A stretch of 64,000 bases of DNA from Thalassia testudinum (GCA_037157565.1 JAZHRO010000024.1:10298501-10362500); one strand, 5' to 3'. Shown: positions 20,776 to 32,215, counted from the stretch's first letter. Made by a program: numbers and translations. The notes: a model not told the origin generated them from the letters alone.

Positions 20776-22218
20776 GTTATGAACCAACTATCATATCTTA
20801 TTGATGTTCAGGTTGACGCAGGGAGGATTAGGCCCTCCAAGATTCGTGGGGTCATTTTTCCTTCACATTTACTCTTCATTGATGATATCTTAACATGCTA
20901 CTGTGTGGATGCTAAATCAGCCAAAGGAGTTCGTAATGTTCTTAATGCCTTTGCTCTTGCCTCGGGGTTAAGATTGAATGGAAACAAAAGCAAGGCCTAT
21001 TTAGCAAAACATGTAAAGCACAAATTATCCATTTGTCTCAATTTTGGAATGCTTGAAGGGAGCCTTCCATGTAAGTGTCTTAGCATCTCACTAGTTGATG
21101 GTAGGGTGGCATCGATTTCAAAAGGCCTGACAAATCGAGTCAAAGATTTTCTTGGAGGATGGAGGAGGAAACATCTCTCAAGGATGGGGCACATTAAATG
21201 GGTGAAATGGGGGGTTGAAGGCCTCCTGAGATTTTGGCTTGATAACACCTATATTAAGAAAGGTACTCTCAAAAGAATCAAGAGATGGGTTATAGATTTT
21301 ATTTGGGATGAGGGCCCACATCTCGTTACTTGGAAAGATCTATGTTATCCCTTTAAGGAGGGGGGGATTGGACTGTGCAACTATGAGGATTTACAATTTG
21401 CAGCGACCTGCAAATGGGTCTGGAAATATATCTCTAGTTGCGACATCATTTGGTCCAGATGGATGGTCTCCACTCATGGTAATTTTCTCACCATTGTTAA
21501 AAGACCCATTGATTCTAGAGTTTGGTCCCTAATGGTTGCTCTTAAAAATCAAATTATTTCCTCTTTCCATGACGATGGAGGATGGTCTTGGCCCACTACA
21601 TTAGATGGCACATTATCTTATTCTAAACTATGGGACAAAGTGAGGCCCAAGAGGCCCTAGATTGATATGTGGAAGTTCATGTGGGGTTCCAGACATATTC
21701 TAAAGTAGGGATGCTGTTCATGGTTGGCTGTTAAAGGTAGGTTGCTCACGCGAGGAAGATTGAAGGAATGGGAAATAGAGATTAATACTCTTTGTCCCTT
21801 ATGTTTAAATCATGAAGAAACCATTTAACACCTTTTCTTCCCATGTCCCTACTCTCAATTGGCATGGGGACTCATGTGGAATGCTATTATTCCTTTTGGT
21901 CCTCCTCCACCTTCGCCTTGTGATGTTTGGGAGATGGTAATTGAGGATCCCCATGATAAGGAATCCGTTGGAAGTGTGCATATGGTACTTATGGATGGAG
22001 CGTAACACACGTGCTAATGGGTAAACATCTTACATGTCCGTCAACATCACGGTAAGAGAGATAATTTCTACATGCTCCCTGCAATTTTATCATTTTGTGA
22101 TTTTGCCTTTAAGGGTGTATTATCCTGATATACTTGTAATTTTGATTGTATAGTCTTGTATCTTATATTTTAATTTGACCGGGGGGCACTTGAGTAAGAT
22201 TACCGATTACTTAAAAAA
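20776..22218 (+). pseudogene. LINE C-terminal reverse transcriptase and zinc-binding region
   Basis: The main open stretch (20779-21660) begins inside RT. HLLFIDDILTCY is the YxDD-equivalent (usually FADD) block, followed by GLRLNGNKSK, GGWRRKHLSRMGHIKWVK and WKDLCYPFKEGGIGL, all typical of plant LINE RT thumb regions. After a stop at 21658-21660 the same frame resumes (WKFMWGS, then LLTRGRLKEW, CPLCLNHEETI, HLFFPCPYSQLAW), the zinc-binding RT-associated domain, with more stops. It ends in an A8 run at 22211-22218. It is the 3' half of the element whose 5' half is inverted at 16.6-20.8 kb. Confidence 0.85.
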
Positions 22219-22298
22219 AACAATGCCTCCCGTCCATCTCACCACATCCATATCTCTCTCTCTGAGTGGTCAAAACATCCATCGACCTCTGCATGCAT

Positions 22299-22500
22299 GC
22301 ATTAGCGTCCTTCCCACGATCACCCCGTCCCCTCGTTCTCACTACCTTTCCTTTCCTCTATCGCCTGCGGGATCCCCTTCCATTTCCGTACATCGATGCA
22401 TTAGTGTCGTTTCCTCGATCACCCCCCTCGCCTTGTTCTTACGACCTTTCCTTTCCTCCGTCGCCTGCGGGATCCCCTCCCATTACCGTTCCCTCTCTTT
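22299..22500. repeat. Tandem duplication of about 100 bp upstream of the aminotransferase gene
   Basis: Two copies begin GCATTAG(C/T)GTC at about 22299 and 22399. Each contains CGATCACCCC, CCTTTCCTTTCCTC and CGCCTGCGGGATCCCC. The duplicate lies 130-330 bp upstream of the TATA box, so it could double promoter elements. Confidence 0.75.
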
Positions 22501-22632
22501 CCTTCCCGAGGCCACCACTCAAAATTCAAATATGCAACTCACGGGTGCAGTGTGGCCGCAATCGCGGCGTGGGTTCTGACCGTCCTATCCATGCGGTGAA
22601 CCTCACCACGTTACCACACAATCTTCAAGGCC

Positions 22633-22638
22633 TATAAA
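22633..22638 (+). promoter_or_regulatory. TATA box of the aminotransferase gene
   Basis: TATAAA within GGCCTATAAAGGCC lies 96 bp upstream of the chosen ATG, a normal distance for a plant promoter with a short 5' UTR. It is assigned by position and sequence only. Confidence 0.6.
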
Positions 22639-22728
22639 GGCCACCCATTTCGGCTTTGGCTGGACCACCTACATCCTTTGGTGGCGGGAGCCAAGCCTTT
22701 GTTGGAGGAGAGTGGCAACAAATTAACC

Positions 22729-25182
22729 ATGGTCGAGAGGGTTGGTGCAACTCCAGAACAGCAGAGGCTCCCCCAGGATTCTGTCATCAATTTGGATCAG
22801 TGCGTAGCTCTTTGCAACACCTGAATTTTAGAATTTTTTTTTACCTATAGCTACGTTTAAAAACGTTCCGCTGTACAAGAACGTTGACATCTTTTCTGCT
22901 TGGGCTTGTTTGGCTTGCAGCGGGGACCCGACGATGTACGAGGAGTACTGGAGGAGGACGGGCGAGCGCGGGACGCTTGTGATCTCGGGTTGGCAAGCCA
23001 TGAGCTACTTCTCAAACCCCTCAGGCGTCTGCTGGTTCCTGGAACCGGGCTTCGCGGAGGAGGTCCGACGCTTGCACCGGCTTGTCAGCAATGCCTACGC
23101 CGAAGACAAGCACATCGTTGTGGGCACCGGGTCTTCGCAGCTCTTCCAGGCCGCCCTGTACGCGCTGGCTCCTTCGGATGCGCCCCGCCCGACCGATGTC
23201 GTGTCCGCAGTCCCTTATTACTCGGTAGTCTATAAAACCTGAATTTGCATTTGGTAGTTGCTGCTACGAAGTTGAATTTTATGATGTCAACTGTTATTCT
23301 TTTTATTTTTCCTTCCTTTTGCAGAATTAGGATATGCTAAGAAAGTATATGTGCAAAAGAAAAAAAAACCAAAATTCTTACTTGAATGTCTGATCTGATC
23401 GTAGATACTCTTTTACGTCGTCTTTTTTTTTTCTTTCTTTTTTATTACTTTTTCTAAGGCCTATGTTGGTAAGATTCCCCTGCTCAACCACAGGGGTGTG
23501 TTAGTGTTAACTGGACCACTTCCACACTTCTAAACGATGAGATTTAGATTTGTAATACATTGTGTGTACGTGCCCAACATGACCGATTTGACTGTCTCGG
23601 TCAGATCATTTTCCGCGTCACCGAAAAGAAGATTTTATATCACGAATCGATACCATAGTTTCATGCCATTTGCATCCCATCTCCCATGCACGTGATTAGG
23701 CCGTAAGATAATTCCCAACATTTTGTGGGAAAATTTTTCTATAAACTACTGTACTTCATCATATTTTATTTGATTTAATTTGATTAAGATGCTATCAGTA
23801 CTGCAATGATAGTCCCTTCTTGTGAAAGAACTTTTGTTTGTATCATCAATTAATTATTTTGTATTTTGATTCTTGGTGGATATTACTGATTGAAGTTTGA
23901 AATAATATGGCTGTTAACAACTAATTAAACTAAAGTTGATGTATGTACTTGTATGGTCTAAATTTTGGAAAATGATTCGTATATAGAAATATACATAAAA
24001 GTATACGTGCATGGCACTCACTCCTTATTAAATAAAGAAGGTTATCTAATCGAACGTATCATAGTTTCTCTGTAACAGAGTATATAATTCTATGTACAGT
24101 ATTATTTACACATATCATTGTTCTAAACTTTAACCCCACATTTGCTTGATGTTTGTAGTGCTACCAGACGATGGTGGAATTCTTGGAGTCCAAGCTCTAC
24201 CGATGGGCGGGAGATGCAAGCACGTATGCAGGAGATGGCCCATGCATCGAGGTCGTGTGCTCGCCTAACAACCCAGATGGGCTACCCAAGAAAGCCGTCG
24301 CGCAAGCAGACGACACAAGGTTGATCCATGATCTTGCCTATTACTGGCCACAGTACACCGCCATTTCATACAAGGCAGATCATGAGATTATGCTCTTCAC
24401 AGTCTCCAAGTGCACGGGCCATGCTGGTACCCGTATTGGGTAAAGAATCCAAGGGCTTGCTCAAAAGTTCTCCTTGCTTAAGAATATATGCATCAACTTA
24501 TGCTTTATATATATATATTTCATTCTGAGTACTCTTAATTAAATTACACTAATTGTCTTTACGTTTATATTTGTATATATTGGCATTGATGGCAGTTGGG
24601 CTCTGGTGAAGGACGAGGAGGTTGCAAAGAGAATGACAAAGTACATGGAACTCAATACAATAGGGGTGTCGAAGGACTCACAGCTCCGAGCAATGAAGAT
24701 TTTAAGCGTGATCACCGACGGTCTTGAGCGTCGTGGAAAGCCCAACCAGGGCGAGGAGTTCTTCCAGCACGGGAGGCTTGCAATGACGGAGAGGTGGAGG
24801 CGACTCAGGGAAGCGGTCGGGCGAACCGGTGCCTTTACTTTGCCCAACTTCCCTACCGAGTACTGCCATTTTAGTAGGCAGCTGATAGAAACTTATCCAG
24901 GTAATTAATCTCTCTTGTCGAGTTAATTGCTAAGCATACTTGGACGATGCAACCATTGATGGTGACCTGATCACCTCATTTTCTCCAGCGTTCGCGTGGA
25001 TGAGGTGCGAGGAGGAAGGGGTGGAGGATTGCCATGCTCTCCTGAAGAGCCACAAGATGTTGACTCGCGGTGGGGTGTACTTTGGCGCGGGTGCTAAGTA
25101 TGTCAGGGTTAGCATGCTAGACAGAGATCCGTCTTTCGAGCTCTTCCTCGAGAGAATCTCGGCTATAGAGAAGGCTGCTTGA
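22729..25182 (+). CDS. TAA1: Tryptophan aminotransferase (TAA1/TAR family), five exons, intact
   Basis: The product should convert L-tryptophan to indole-3-pyruvate with pyridoxal phosphate, the first step of the main auxin pathway; its product feeds YUCCA monooxygenases. Exons are 22729-22799, 22921-23224, 24159-24439, 24596-24900 and 24989-25182. All introns are GT-AG, phases agree, and the sum is 1155 nt, giving 384 residues. TAA1 is about 390. The family signature NLDHGDPTMYEEYW spans the first splice junction. Other marks are VVGTGSSQLFQAA, SPNNPDG (about 160-166), HDLAYYWP with the PLP-ring aspartate near 183, and SKCTGHAGTR with the Schiff-base lysine at 209. The N-terminus is short, with no signal peptide or EGF-like alliinase domain, so a cytosolic TAA1/TAR1 type fits better than TAR2 or alliinase. 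CATGG at the start is a good context. The threonine after SKC, where many relatives have I/L-T, is a mild variant. A LINE end lies only 0.4 kb upstream. Confidence 0.92.
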
Positions 25183-25517
25183 ATTTCCCCATTGTCAGTT
25201 TTTTTTTTTTCCTTTTTTTTTTTAAATTTTCGCGTTATTATGATTGCAGTTCAGATCAGAGAGGGGTATGAGAAGAATTGGCTCTTTCTTATGGGAGAAT
25301 TCATGTGATTAAATTGAGTTGATGAGCACCTTTGCCTCCTTCTAGCTAATGTTGTTACCATGATCAATATTTGGAATGAGAAATTATAACATGGCAATGG
25401 GTTGGACAGGATAAAGGTCTAACTATTATTTTGAACTTAACCAATAAAAAAAAAAAAAAAAACTGGAGTTGATGTTATTCTTCGCCCACTCCATGGAGGC
25501 TTAGGAAAGAAACAGGG
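25183..25517. other. 3' flank of the aminotransferase gene
   Basis: It contains a T-rich run just after the stop, ATTATAACATGG, and AACCAATAAAAAAAA at about 25439, a possible polyadenylation region on the plus strand. No separate gene is seen. Confidence 0.4.
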
Positions 25518-25532
25518 GGACTAGACCAAGAC
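25518..25532. repeat. Left 15-bp target duplication of the PHP retrocopy
   Basis: GGACTAGACCAAGAC here is identical to 27147-27161. It sits directly against the T8 run that is the poly(A) tail of the minus-strand insert. Confidence 0.92.
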
Positions 25533-27146
25533 TTTTTTTTATAAAAAAAAAAAGGCAGATGAATTAAACAAGGAGGTTGAAAATCTGACTGTGATCATGC
25601 CCCAATATTCACCAGTCACCAACCTTCCAATGCCCAGGTGGGCAGCACACATGCATTTTAAAAGTTGGCTAGTTGTTTTGCATCATAACCTGCAGTAAGG
25701 TATAAACAGGAAAATCGACAAAAACAAAATCACCTGTGAACCAATTATCGGATTAACCAACCTGAATTTGACCAACAATCAACAGAGCTTAATCCATTTT
25801 CTTCCTTGCATCTTGGGACAGTAAAGGTATAAGCTACCAGATCCAACAAGCTCCCTTCTAGTACCATAGAAAGTGGATCCTCTGAAAGTGTCAACTGATA
25901 TCAACATTTTTTGAGCTTTTGTAGCGGCTCCTCAAACTCCACTGATCTCTGCTCTTCAACAGTTAACCATGAAGATGAGCCTATCGTTCTCGGTCACATA
26001 CCACAGATGCATTTTTCTTGATATTCTTTACCTTTGCAAACCTAATTAGCCTCTCCAGAATTGTAGCAGAAGGATTTTCAGTAAAGGAAGCAAGACAGTC
26101 CTTGATGGCATTGCACCATATAGGGCGAGCAACCTTCAGGAACTCATGAACTGCAACAACTCCAAGGTTAACGCTACCAAGGTCAGATTCATCATTCCCA
26201 CCTCTTCCATGATAATCAGCACCTCCAATCTTCAAAAGACCGTAAGTATCACACAAATAACTGAACCCTCGTAGCTTTCCATCGCTTCGGTATACTTCAA
26301 CAGCATGAAGTCCTTCAGCCTTCAAGGCTTTGATAACAGGAATAGGGTTTTTTAGCGCCCGGGGATGAGCCAAAGCAGCTACACCCCCAGTTCGGCAAAT
26401 CAACTTTACTGCCTCCTCTGCAAGTGGCTCGTTGCCCGTAGCATATGCAGGTCCACCATCGTAAAGGTAACGATTAAATGGTAGCCTCAAGTTCTCTACA
26501 TAACCTGCTTCAGCCATTGCACGGGCAACATGCAACCTCCCAGGAGCTACGTCGTTCCCTGCAATGTTGGTGACACTTTCCCACTTGAGTGGCATTTTTA
26601 GTTTGGTTTAACTTGAGCACCATATTTTTTGCCCGTTCATAACGCCCTTCTCTGATGCTTGACAAGCAACTATCAAGCTCCTCATAACTTGAGGGTCCAC
26701 AGCTACTATAGAATGCTAGAGGATGAACAGGCTCCTCGGTCTCTGATCCTTCCCTTGGACAGAATACTGTACTTATTTCTACCCCTGGAATTATCCTGAC
26801 GCCAAATTTGTGAGCCGCTTCAACAGCTTCTTGTATGTCAGCCATAGAATCATGGTCTGTTAAGGCCAGAACCTTCACAGCTCTGCGATGCGCCCGCTAG
26901 ACGAGGGCGGCGGGAGCGAGGAACACGTCGCTGCGAATCGAGTGGGAGTGCAACTCGAACAGCAACCTCTCCTCCTTCACCTCCTCCCCCACTGCCGTCG
27001 GCTGCGCCTCGGGGAACGCCACTCCCGCACCGTCCTCATCGCCTGGAGCTGCTCCGACGTCAACCCCTTCTTCCTCCCCCTCCTCTCCTTCTTCTTCTTC
27101 TTCTTCCTCCCGTCCCCCATCGCCCCGCTAAGCACTCTGACGACCC
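25533..27146 (-). pseudogene. Processed pseudogene of a PHP-domain phosphoesterase
   Basis: Read on the minus strand, the insert starts with a short 5' UTR and ATG at 27120-27118 (lysine-rich start, then LTSEQLQAMRTVREW). It shows the PHP metal-binding motifs in order: FELHSHS, LTDHDSM, IPGVEIST, AHPRAL and GGADYHG. It ends in VVCDRER with a stop at 25981. No introns are present. About 450 bp of 3' UTR is followed by a poly(A) run (T8 at 25533-25540). The 15-bp repeats at both ends prove retroposition by LINE machinery. Lesions are a frameshift near 27017-27021, an in-frame TAG at 26899-26897 (where the family has LVER) and a one-base insertion near 26604. The intact parent, a trpH-like plant PHP protein, is not in the window. 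Confidence 0.93.
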
Positions 27147-27161
27147 GGACTAGACCAAGAC
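27147..27161. repeat. Right 15-bp target duplication of the PHP retrocopy
   Basis: GGACTAGACCAAGAC, identical to 25518-25532. It sits 26 bp upstream (minus sense) of the pseudogene's ATG. Confidence 0.92.
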
Positions 27162-28129
27162 CTACCATTACAAAATAACAACCAAAAGCGGATCATGACT
27201 TGTGGCCAAATACAAGCTAACAAAAAAAGAAAAGCTAAACAAGCACCAGCAATGGGATTATCAACCATGTCAAACGGTAAGAGACATGATGGCAATCCCA
27301 GGGAGAAGGTGCCAACCCAAGAGAAGACGCATCAAGATAGGAAAATGGATCTCAGAAGGGCAATGCTCCAACCCAAGCAAATCAGAACCAAAAAGAGCGA
27401 CTGGGATGCGAAGATGAAAGGCATTTGCAGGTTATCAAGCTTAAGAAGGCCTTGGACTCTAAGAGGCAAGTCCATCATATCTACCATTGAAACCCACTGC
27501 GAGGCAATATTTGAAGGAGAAATAACCATCGAACAAGCCCAATTAGAGTTTGTAATAATGTGCACAACAGAAACAGAGTCAACCAGGGTGAGGAATTTAG
27601 AAAGATGAGAGATACATGCTTGAGAGTCTCAAGGCATTGGGTGAGACTTGTGCCACCAAGCATAAAACTCGGGGAAATGAGAATCTACATGGATTGGTTG
27701 CAGATTGTGTCATCGAGAATAGTTCAGCGCGACGGTAAGAACCTGCATGTCATGAGAAGGAGGAGACAAAGCAGAACCATGCATGCTTGCAGCAACAAAG
27801 CAGGCGTCGTTGTTGCGAATGATCCAAGCTTCAATCGTAGAGTTTCCGATTTCAACCACTGAGGTGTTTATCTTATAACCATACAGAGGAGGCTTCCAGT
27901 GAAGGCAAAAAATAGACGACCAGCCAGGGAGGAGCCAATTCGCAAGTTCAAAGTTGGTCCAAGCAGATTCAAAGGAACTTCTCCGAGAGGAGAAATTCAA
28001 ACCCTCACATCTGATTATGTTCCGAGTTTGCCAAGTAGTGTACAGAATGAAGGCTACAATAAACTCGGTCCTTTTCTTGTCGAAGGAATTTGTATAGCGC
28101 ATGCGCATGCAGAACTCAGCTGCCTTCAT
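27162..28129 (-). pseudogene. RNase H-like remnant (copy A), probably from a LINE
   Basis: The minus-strand stretch 28129-27710 reads ILYTTWQTRN, then PPLYGYKINTSV, GNSTIEAWIIRNNDACFVAA. This pattern (WxxRN helix, then P-x-G-x-K-x-N-x-D/T, G, IRxxxGxxxAA) is that of the C-terminal RNase H-like domain of plant LINE-derived proteins. The first catalytic aspartate position is threonine here. Below 27.7 kb, alternating minus frames to about 27.33 kb may be its continuation. A second copy lies at 37139-37589. Both sit just downstream of the F-box copies. Confidence 0.45.
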
Positions 28130-28380
28130 GGTGCTTTTATGTTAGTATATCTATATGTCATCGCAAACTTCCAGTATAATTATACGATGGATATTCTTTT
28201 TGTTTTTTTTTTTTGTTGTCCAACGAAGGTGTAAATGGCTTTCTACCATCCAAATGCACCAGCAATTTTTGTTGCCTCATGTAAAGCTGTAATTAAGAAA
28301 AAAAAAACTTACAACAGAAAAAATAATTAGATCATTCTTTCAGTGGACTCTAGGAAAAGTATGAACTACGTACAATGTTA

Positions 28381-29651
28381 TCATCCTATGGGAATAAGAG
28401 TTTCCATATATAAAGTAGCTTCAAATTCTTCAAGTGAGTAATCGGTTGTAGTTCTGAAGAAGCCAAACTTTGATGGATTCGGAAGCATCCGCCTTTCCCA
28501 ATTCTCGCATCCATGTGGCTCGCAGATGACCAGCCCATGCTTGGTCTTCAGCACGAACCACCCGCGTACGACCCCGAGGATGTCGAAAGGCTCTCCAACT
28601 CGAGGAAGACGGAGGTGATGCAGTAACGTCCACCCCATTTGTCCACCCCTGAAATAATGTTCTCCATCCAAAGCCCAGAGATCAACCAGTTGGCCCTTGG
28701 GAAGACGGTTCACCATGCACACCTTCCCATCCATGACTACGAGGGTGACCTTCTGCTTGATGCGATTAACATCCGTGTTGAAATCCGAGGATGGTGCTGG
28801 GATTATCCTAAACTGCTCATCTCCCAAGTTCATGGAAAGCAAAAGCCCCTCCCCAGTACTCCACCCACAGGCTTCGTGATCAATCTTCCAGTAGGCAACC
28901 CCGTCCGAGAACGCGAACGCAGGGCTGTCGACTTTAATCGCGCATGGGACCTCCGCAGCAACAACTCTCCAGGAATCGCTGCAGCCGTCGAGTGTGAAGA
29001 TCTCGCACCCAAAGCCATAGTCCAAACCCTCCTCGCGAGGAAACCAGAGGTGTCTGATTACCTTATAATTCCTGTCTTCCGAATCGGAACCAAACCCAGG
29101 CACGATTGCCGCGTCGACAGTCCAACGTGCGTAGGAGCTTCCCGGAGGTAATACCCTCGACTCTGCAGTGGCGGGGTTCCAGACTTCGAGGATCCCGTCG
29201 TCCGTACCGAGGAGTGCCCGATGACTCGTGCGTTTGATCTCCCTGTTATATGACGACGGTTAAACGTCCTAACCACTCCTCCTTGAGAGAAAAGATCAAC
29301 GGGGAGGAACGACCCACCATCGTAATTAATAGGTGATACGAGGGCGTGACGGCAACCCACTGCTCTTGCTAAGCCCAAGTGTTGATAGAGGAAGAAGCTC
29401 TCGGAGATGGTGGCAAGCCATGACTTGCTGATGGATTTAAATCGCACGAGGGAACTTGCAGGTAACCTTTGCAGTATCTCGAAGTTGATATCGTCAGGAG
29501 CTATGATGTGAGTTTTCGAGGTTGGCCCCTTTGATGATGGTGTTCTCATGGTTCCCGCGTTTTCAGATTTTTCTGCACACTTCTTTTTTTGACTCCTCGT
29601 AACCTTTGGTTGGTCGTCGTCTTCAGCAAGCACATGTGAATTTGAAAGCAA
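28381..29651 (-). pseudogene. F-box protein gene, copy A, frameshifted
   Basis: F-box proteins bind SKP1 in SCF ubiquitin ligases and choose substrates with the C-terminal region. The minus-strand N-terminal part has a lysine-rich start, then INFEILQRLPASSLVRFKSI and KSWLATI, a clear F-box. The C-terminal part (29103-28381; GFGSDSEDRNYKVIRHLWFP, WRVVAAEVP, VVMDGKVCMVNRLP, LPRVGEPFDILG) looks like an F-box-associated beta-propeller region. The two parts are in different frames. Compared with copy B, a 16-bp stretch encoding the CDGLML area is missing near 29210. The rest of the frame is open to the stop at 28381. It is therefore a recent single-lesion pseudogene unless spliced around. Confidence 0.82.
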
Positions 29652-29999
29652 ATCAGAAGACTACTTATTAGAATATAACGCATATTAGTGCAATTAATTA
29701 TTATGCCAAATGAATTGCAAGATGGTCAAAAGCATATATATATATATATATACACACACTAGATTGGGTATAAATTAAATTGTGAAAAAATAAAGAAATA
29801 TATGATGTAATTTATTTGACAAGTGTAATTAGTATATGTGATTATAATTGGTGTTTTAATTTTTTGGTAGTGAAAATCTCTTTTTAAATGAAAATTTATT
29901 GTTTCAGTTAAAGATCTTTTTTCAACCGATAGAATGATAAAATATCTTGGTATATTTTTATTTTAAAATGATATATTTTGATCCTTTTCAAAAAATATG
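29652..29999. other. AT-rich spacer with TA microsatellite
   Basis: A (TA)n run lies at about 29735-29755. No gene is seen. Confidence 0.5.
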
Positions 30000-30790
30000 G
30001 AAACATAGCTTCTGATACAAAAGGTAACAAGGGATACTGCTTTCATATTTTACGTAACGTTAAAAATGTTAGCTTAATTAATAATTAATATTTAAAATAA
30101 AATAATAAAAGAACGTATGATTTATTATATGATAATTTTTATTATATTTTAAAAGTTTACCATATTAAAAAATATACAGATGATAAAAATGTTTATATCG
30201 GTGATAAATAATTTTACATCGTTAATAAATTATTCTAAATTATTATTTCACTGGTGAAATCTTATTTTACATCGGTATAAAATTATTTTAAAGATATTTC
30301 ACCTGTCAAAAGTGATTTTGTACTCATGTAAAGTGATTTTGATTTATGAGCTTAGAGTTTATATTTATGGAAAGTGATTTTACGTATGAGAATTAATTTT
30401 TCATCTTAGGGTTTAGGATTTAAGATTTAGGATTTTCGTTAAATTGTAAATACTAAAGACTTAACCCTAGAGTGAAAAATCACTTTTTAAGTGTAAAATC
30501 ACTTATCATAAGAAAAGAAATACTTGGAATTTAATTTTACACCGGTGCAACATTACTTTGCAACCTTGCAAACTAATATTGCATCCGTGCAAAATTATTT
30601 TGAAGGTATAAAGTAATTTTACATCAGAGCAAAGTGGTTCCGATGGTGATTTGAGTGGTTTATACCCATACGAAAATGATTTGTTATTAATTTTAATAGT
30701 GGTCGACTCCACCACATAGCATTATTTTTTTACATAAAAATGAAGGATGCAAATTGAAACCACATTTACAACTATATATCAATTTTTACA
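30000..30790. mobile_element. AT-rich dispersed repeat, copy 1
   Basis: It consists of units such as AAAGTGATTTTAC, TTTACACCGGTGCAA and AAAATTATTTTA. A reverse-complement copy lies at about 40370-41050 (matching blocks: CAAATCATTTTCGTA and ATCACTTTT). The copies sit at different points of the two duplicated units and in opposite orientation, so they are independent insertions. The family is unknown; a large MITE-like element is possible. Confidence 0.6.
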
Positions 30791-31189
30791 TCAATTTTTA
30801 TATTTTTCAACCTATATCCTTGATTTTCAACAAGTAAAAACTCAACTTCAATGGATGAATTTTAATTTTCAAGTGATTTACTTGAGTTTTAGCTGATATA
30901 TTATGATTTTTAAATTTATCTGTTTTAATCTTTAATATGTATATTTTTATCTTTAGTCGATCTGTTTTTTTAATTTTTATTGACCAAAGATGAACACAAA
31001 TTACGCATTACAAGATTTATTACAAGGTACACTTTCGTACGTACATTCAATTAAATTTTATAACAGACTCTTGCTGTAAAAAAAAACCCAAAAGTTAGAT
31101 ACTTTTATCTTATAAATATCCCATTTTGAATCTACCAGAAAGTTAAAAGTAATTCTCAACGTAATAGGATACGATCCTTAACTCATATG

Positions 31190-32215
31190 ACATGTTTCTT
31201 CCCCGCACCCTCTCTCCTGTGAAAGTCAAGTAGCGATCGTACGGGCCTTGATCGACCATCGAAAGTTGATCGAGGCCCTCCCAACTCACTCCGTAGTTTT
31301 CTCCCACCCTTGGGAGAATTCCTTCAACTCTAAGCTCGACATGCAAGTCATCTTCTGCGGTGGTGGATGCTTCCTCCTTTGAGCAGGGCGAGCAGCGAAC
31401 AATGAGCTCCTCCTCGATCCTGTCTAGCTTCGTGGCGGCTCACGATGTGTGCGACATCAGGTAGAAGCGACGAAGTCTCGACAACGAGTGGTGGAAGGGC
31501 GGGGTGATGTCCTCAGTCGCGGCTATGTGGGTGAGGAGGGGGCTCACAGCATCTGTCGAGCTGCGGATCCATTGCCAAAACTTGCACTATCGTCGCCATG
31601 CGCCTGGCTGGACATCTACAGCAGCAGACCGACGTCTGTGAGGCGATGGGTCATGGGCAGTAGGGTGATTGACTGTGTGTGGTGGTTGGTTGGCGTGAGG
31701 ATGGCCCTTTTGGTCCCTCGGGGTTTGGGTTGATGCTTGGGTCGAACTCTAATTGTTGAGGTTGGTTCATAAGTTGGTTCGACCATTTTGTTATATGTTT
31801 TTATTTTTCTTTGTTGTTAGTTTGTTTACTTTTTCTTGTTGCTGATATGTTCTTCCCCTAGGGTGTTAACGTTACTTTGGGGGAACATGTGAGAATCCGT
31901 GTTTCTTACGATCGAGATTTGCAGGTGATGTACTGATGACAATTTTAATTGGTTTTCCATTTTGTACTGATGTCTAGGAATTTTTCTAGTAGTATAATCG
32001 TATCTTGAACACGTCACGGTGACTCGTTTCCCGATCACTGTTTGAAATCCATGTTAGTGATGATTTTCTTCTATTTATTTTAAACTTAAGTCGAAGTTTT
32101 GTTCTCCTTATATGATGGTGGTTATTTTTTTATTCTTATATCACTTGTATGGTAACCTTTTTTAATAAAAGAAACTTTCTTTGGAAGGAAAAGAAAAAAA
32201 AAAAAAAAAGGAAAG
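31190..32215 (+). mobile_element. Insertion unique to unit 1, possibly a retroposed segment
   Basis: Unit 2 joins directly across this point (about 40150-40190), so roughly 1 kb is extra in unit 1. The segment has GC-rich sequence at 31.35-31.73 kb, then AT-rich sequence, AATAAAAGAAAC at about 32164 and an A16-17 run at about 32194-32210, like a retroposon 3' end. Short frames on either strand resemble nothing I know. No TSD was resolved. Confidence 0.4.

Larger units (their letters stand above)
18500..20787 (-). pseudogene. LINE first-ORF region (DUF4283-type) split by a solo LTR
   Basis: On the minus strand, 20787-20412 reads QLNDEDIAEGL, then LGKRPFYGSLK, RKGRFDLHL and NGLFMLVH. After skipping the solo LTR (20411-19012) it continues VEFSDREDCINTLERGPWFL, HGAWLVVKRW and TPVWVRFLDLG down to about 18.8 kb. 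This order matches the DUF4283 domain that precedes the endonuclease in many plant L1-type LINEs. The segment from 18.8 to 18.5 kb is a lysine/serine-rich linker. Frames change several times, so it is a relic. Confidence 0.72.
16560..22218. mobile_element. LINE with 5' inversion (twin-priming structure)
   Basis: The 5' part of one plant L1-type LINE lies on the minus strand (20775 down to about 16560: DUF4283-type N-terminus, endonuclease, first half of reverse transcriptase). Its 3' part lies on the plus strand (about 20776 to 22218: second half of RT, zinc-binding RT-associated region, tail). The minus part stops in RT just before the expected RQGDPLSP block and the plus part resumes about 10-20 residues later, so the two halves are nearly contiguous in the parent element. 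This inverted-5'/sense-3' layout is the known outcome of twin priming. A solo LTR (19012-20411) interrupts the inverted part. The 3' end has an A8 run at 22211-22218. No clean TSD was found. Confidence 0.8.

Noticed and set aside
16500..22230. Possible LINE target duplication starting CAATGC at both ends
   Set aside because: Only six bases match, and the left copy lies tens of bases away from the inferred insert edge, so it is within chance.
29731..29760. TA/CA run as a functional element
   Set aside because: An ordinary microsatellite in AT-rich spacer, with nothing to suggest function.
31143..31346. 67-codon minus-strand frame
   Set aside because: It spans the probable edge of an insertion specific to unit 1, has an in-frame stop just upstream, and shows no family motif.
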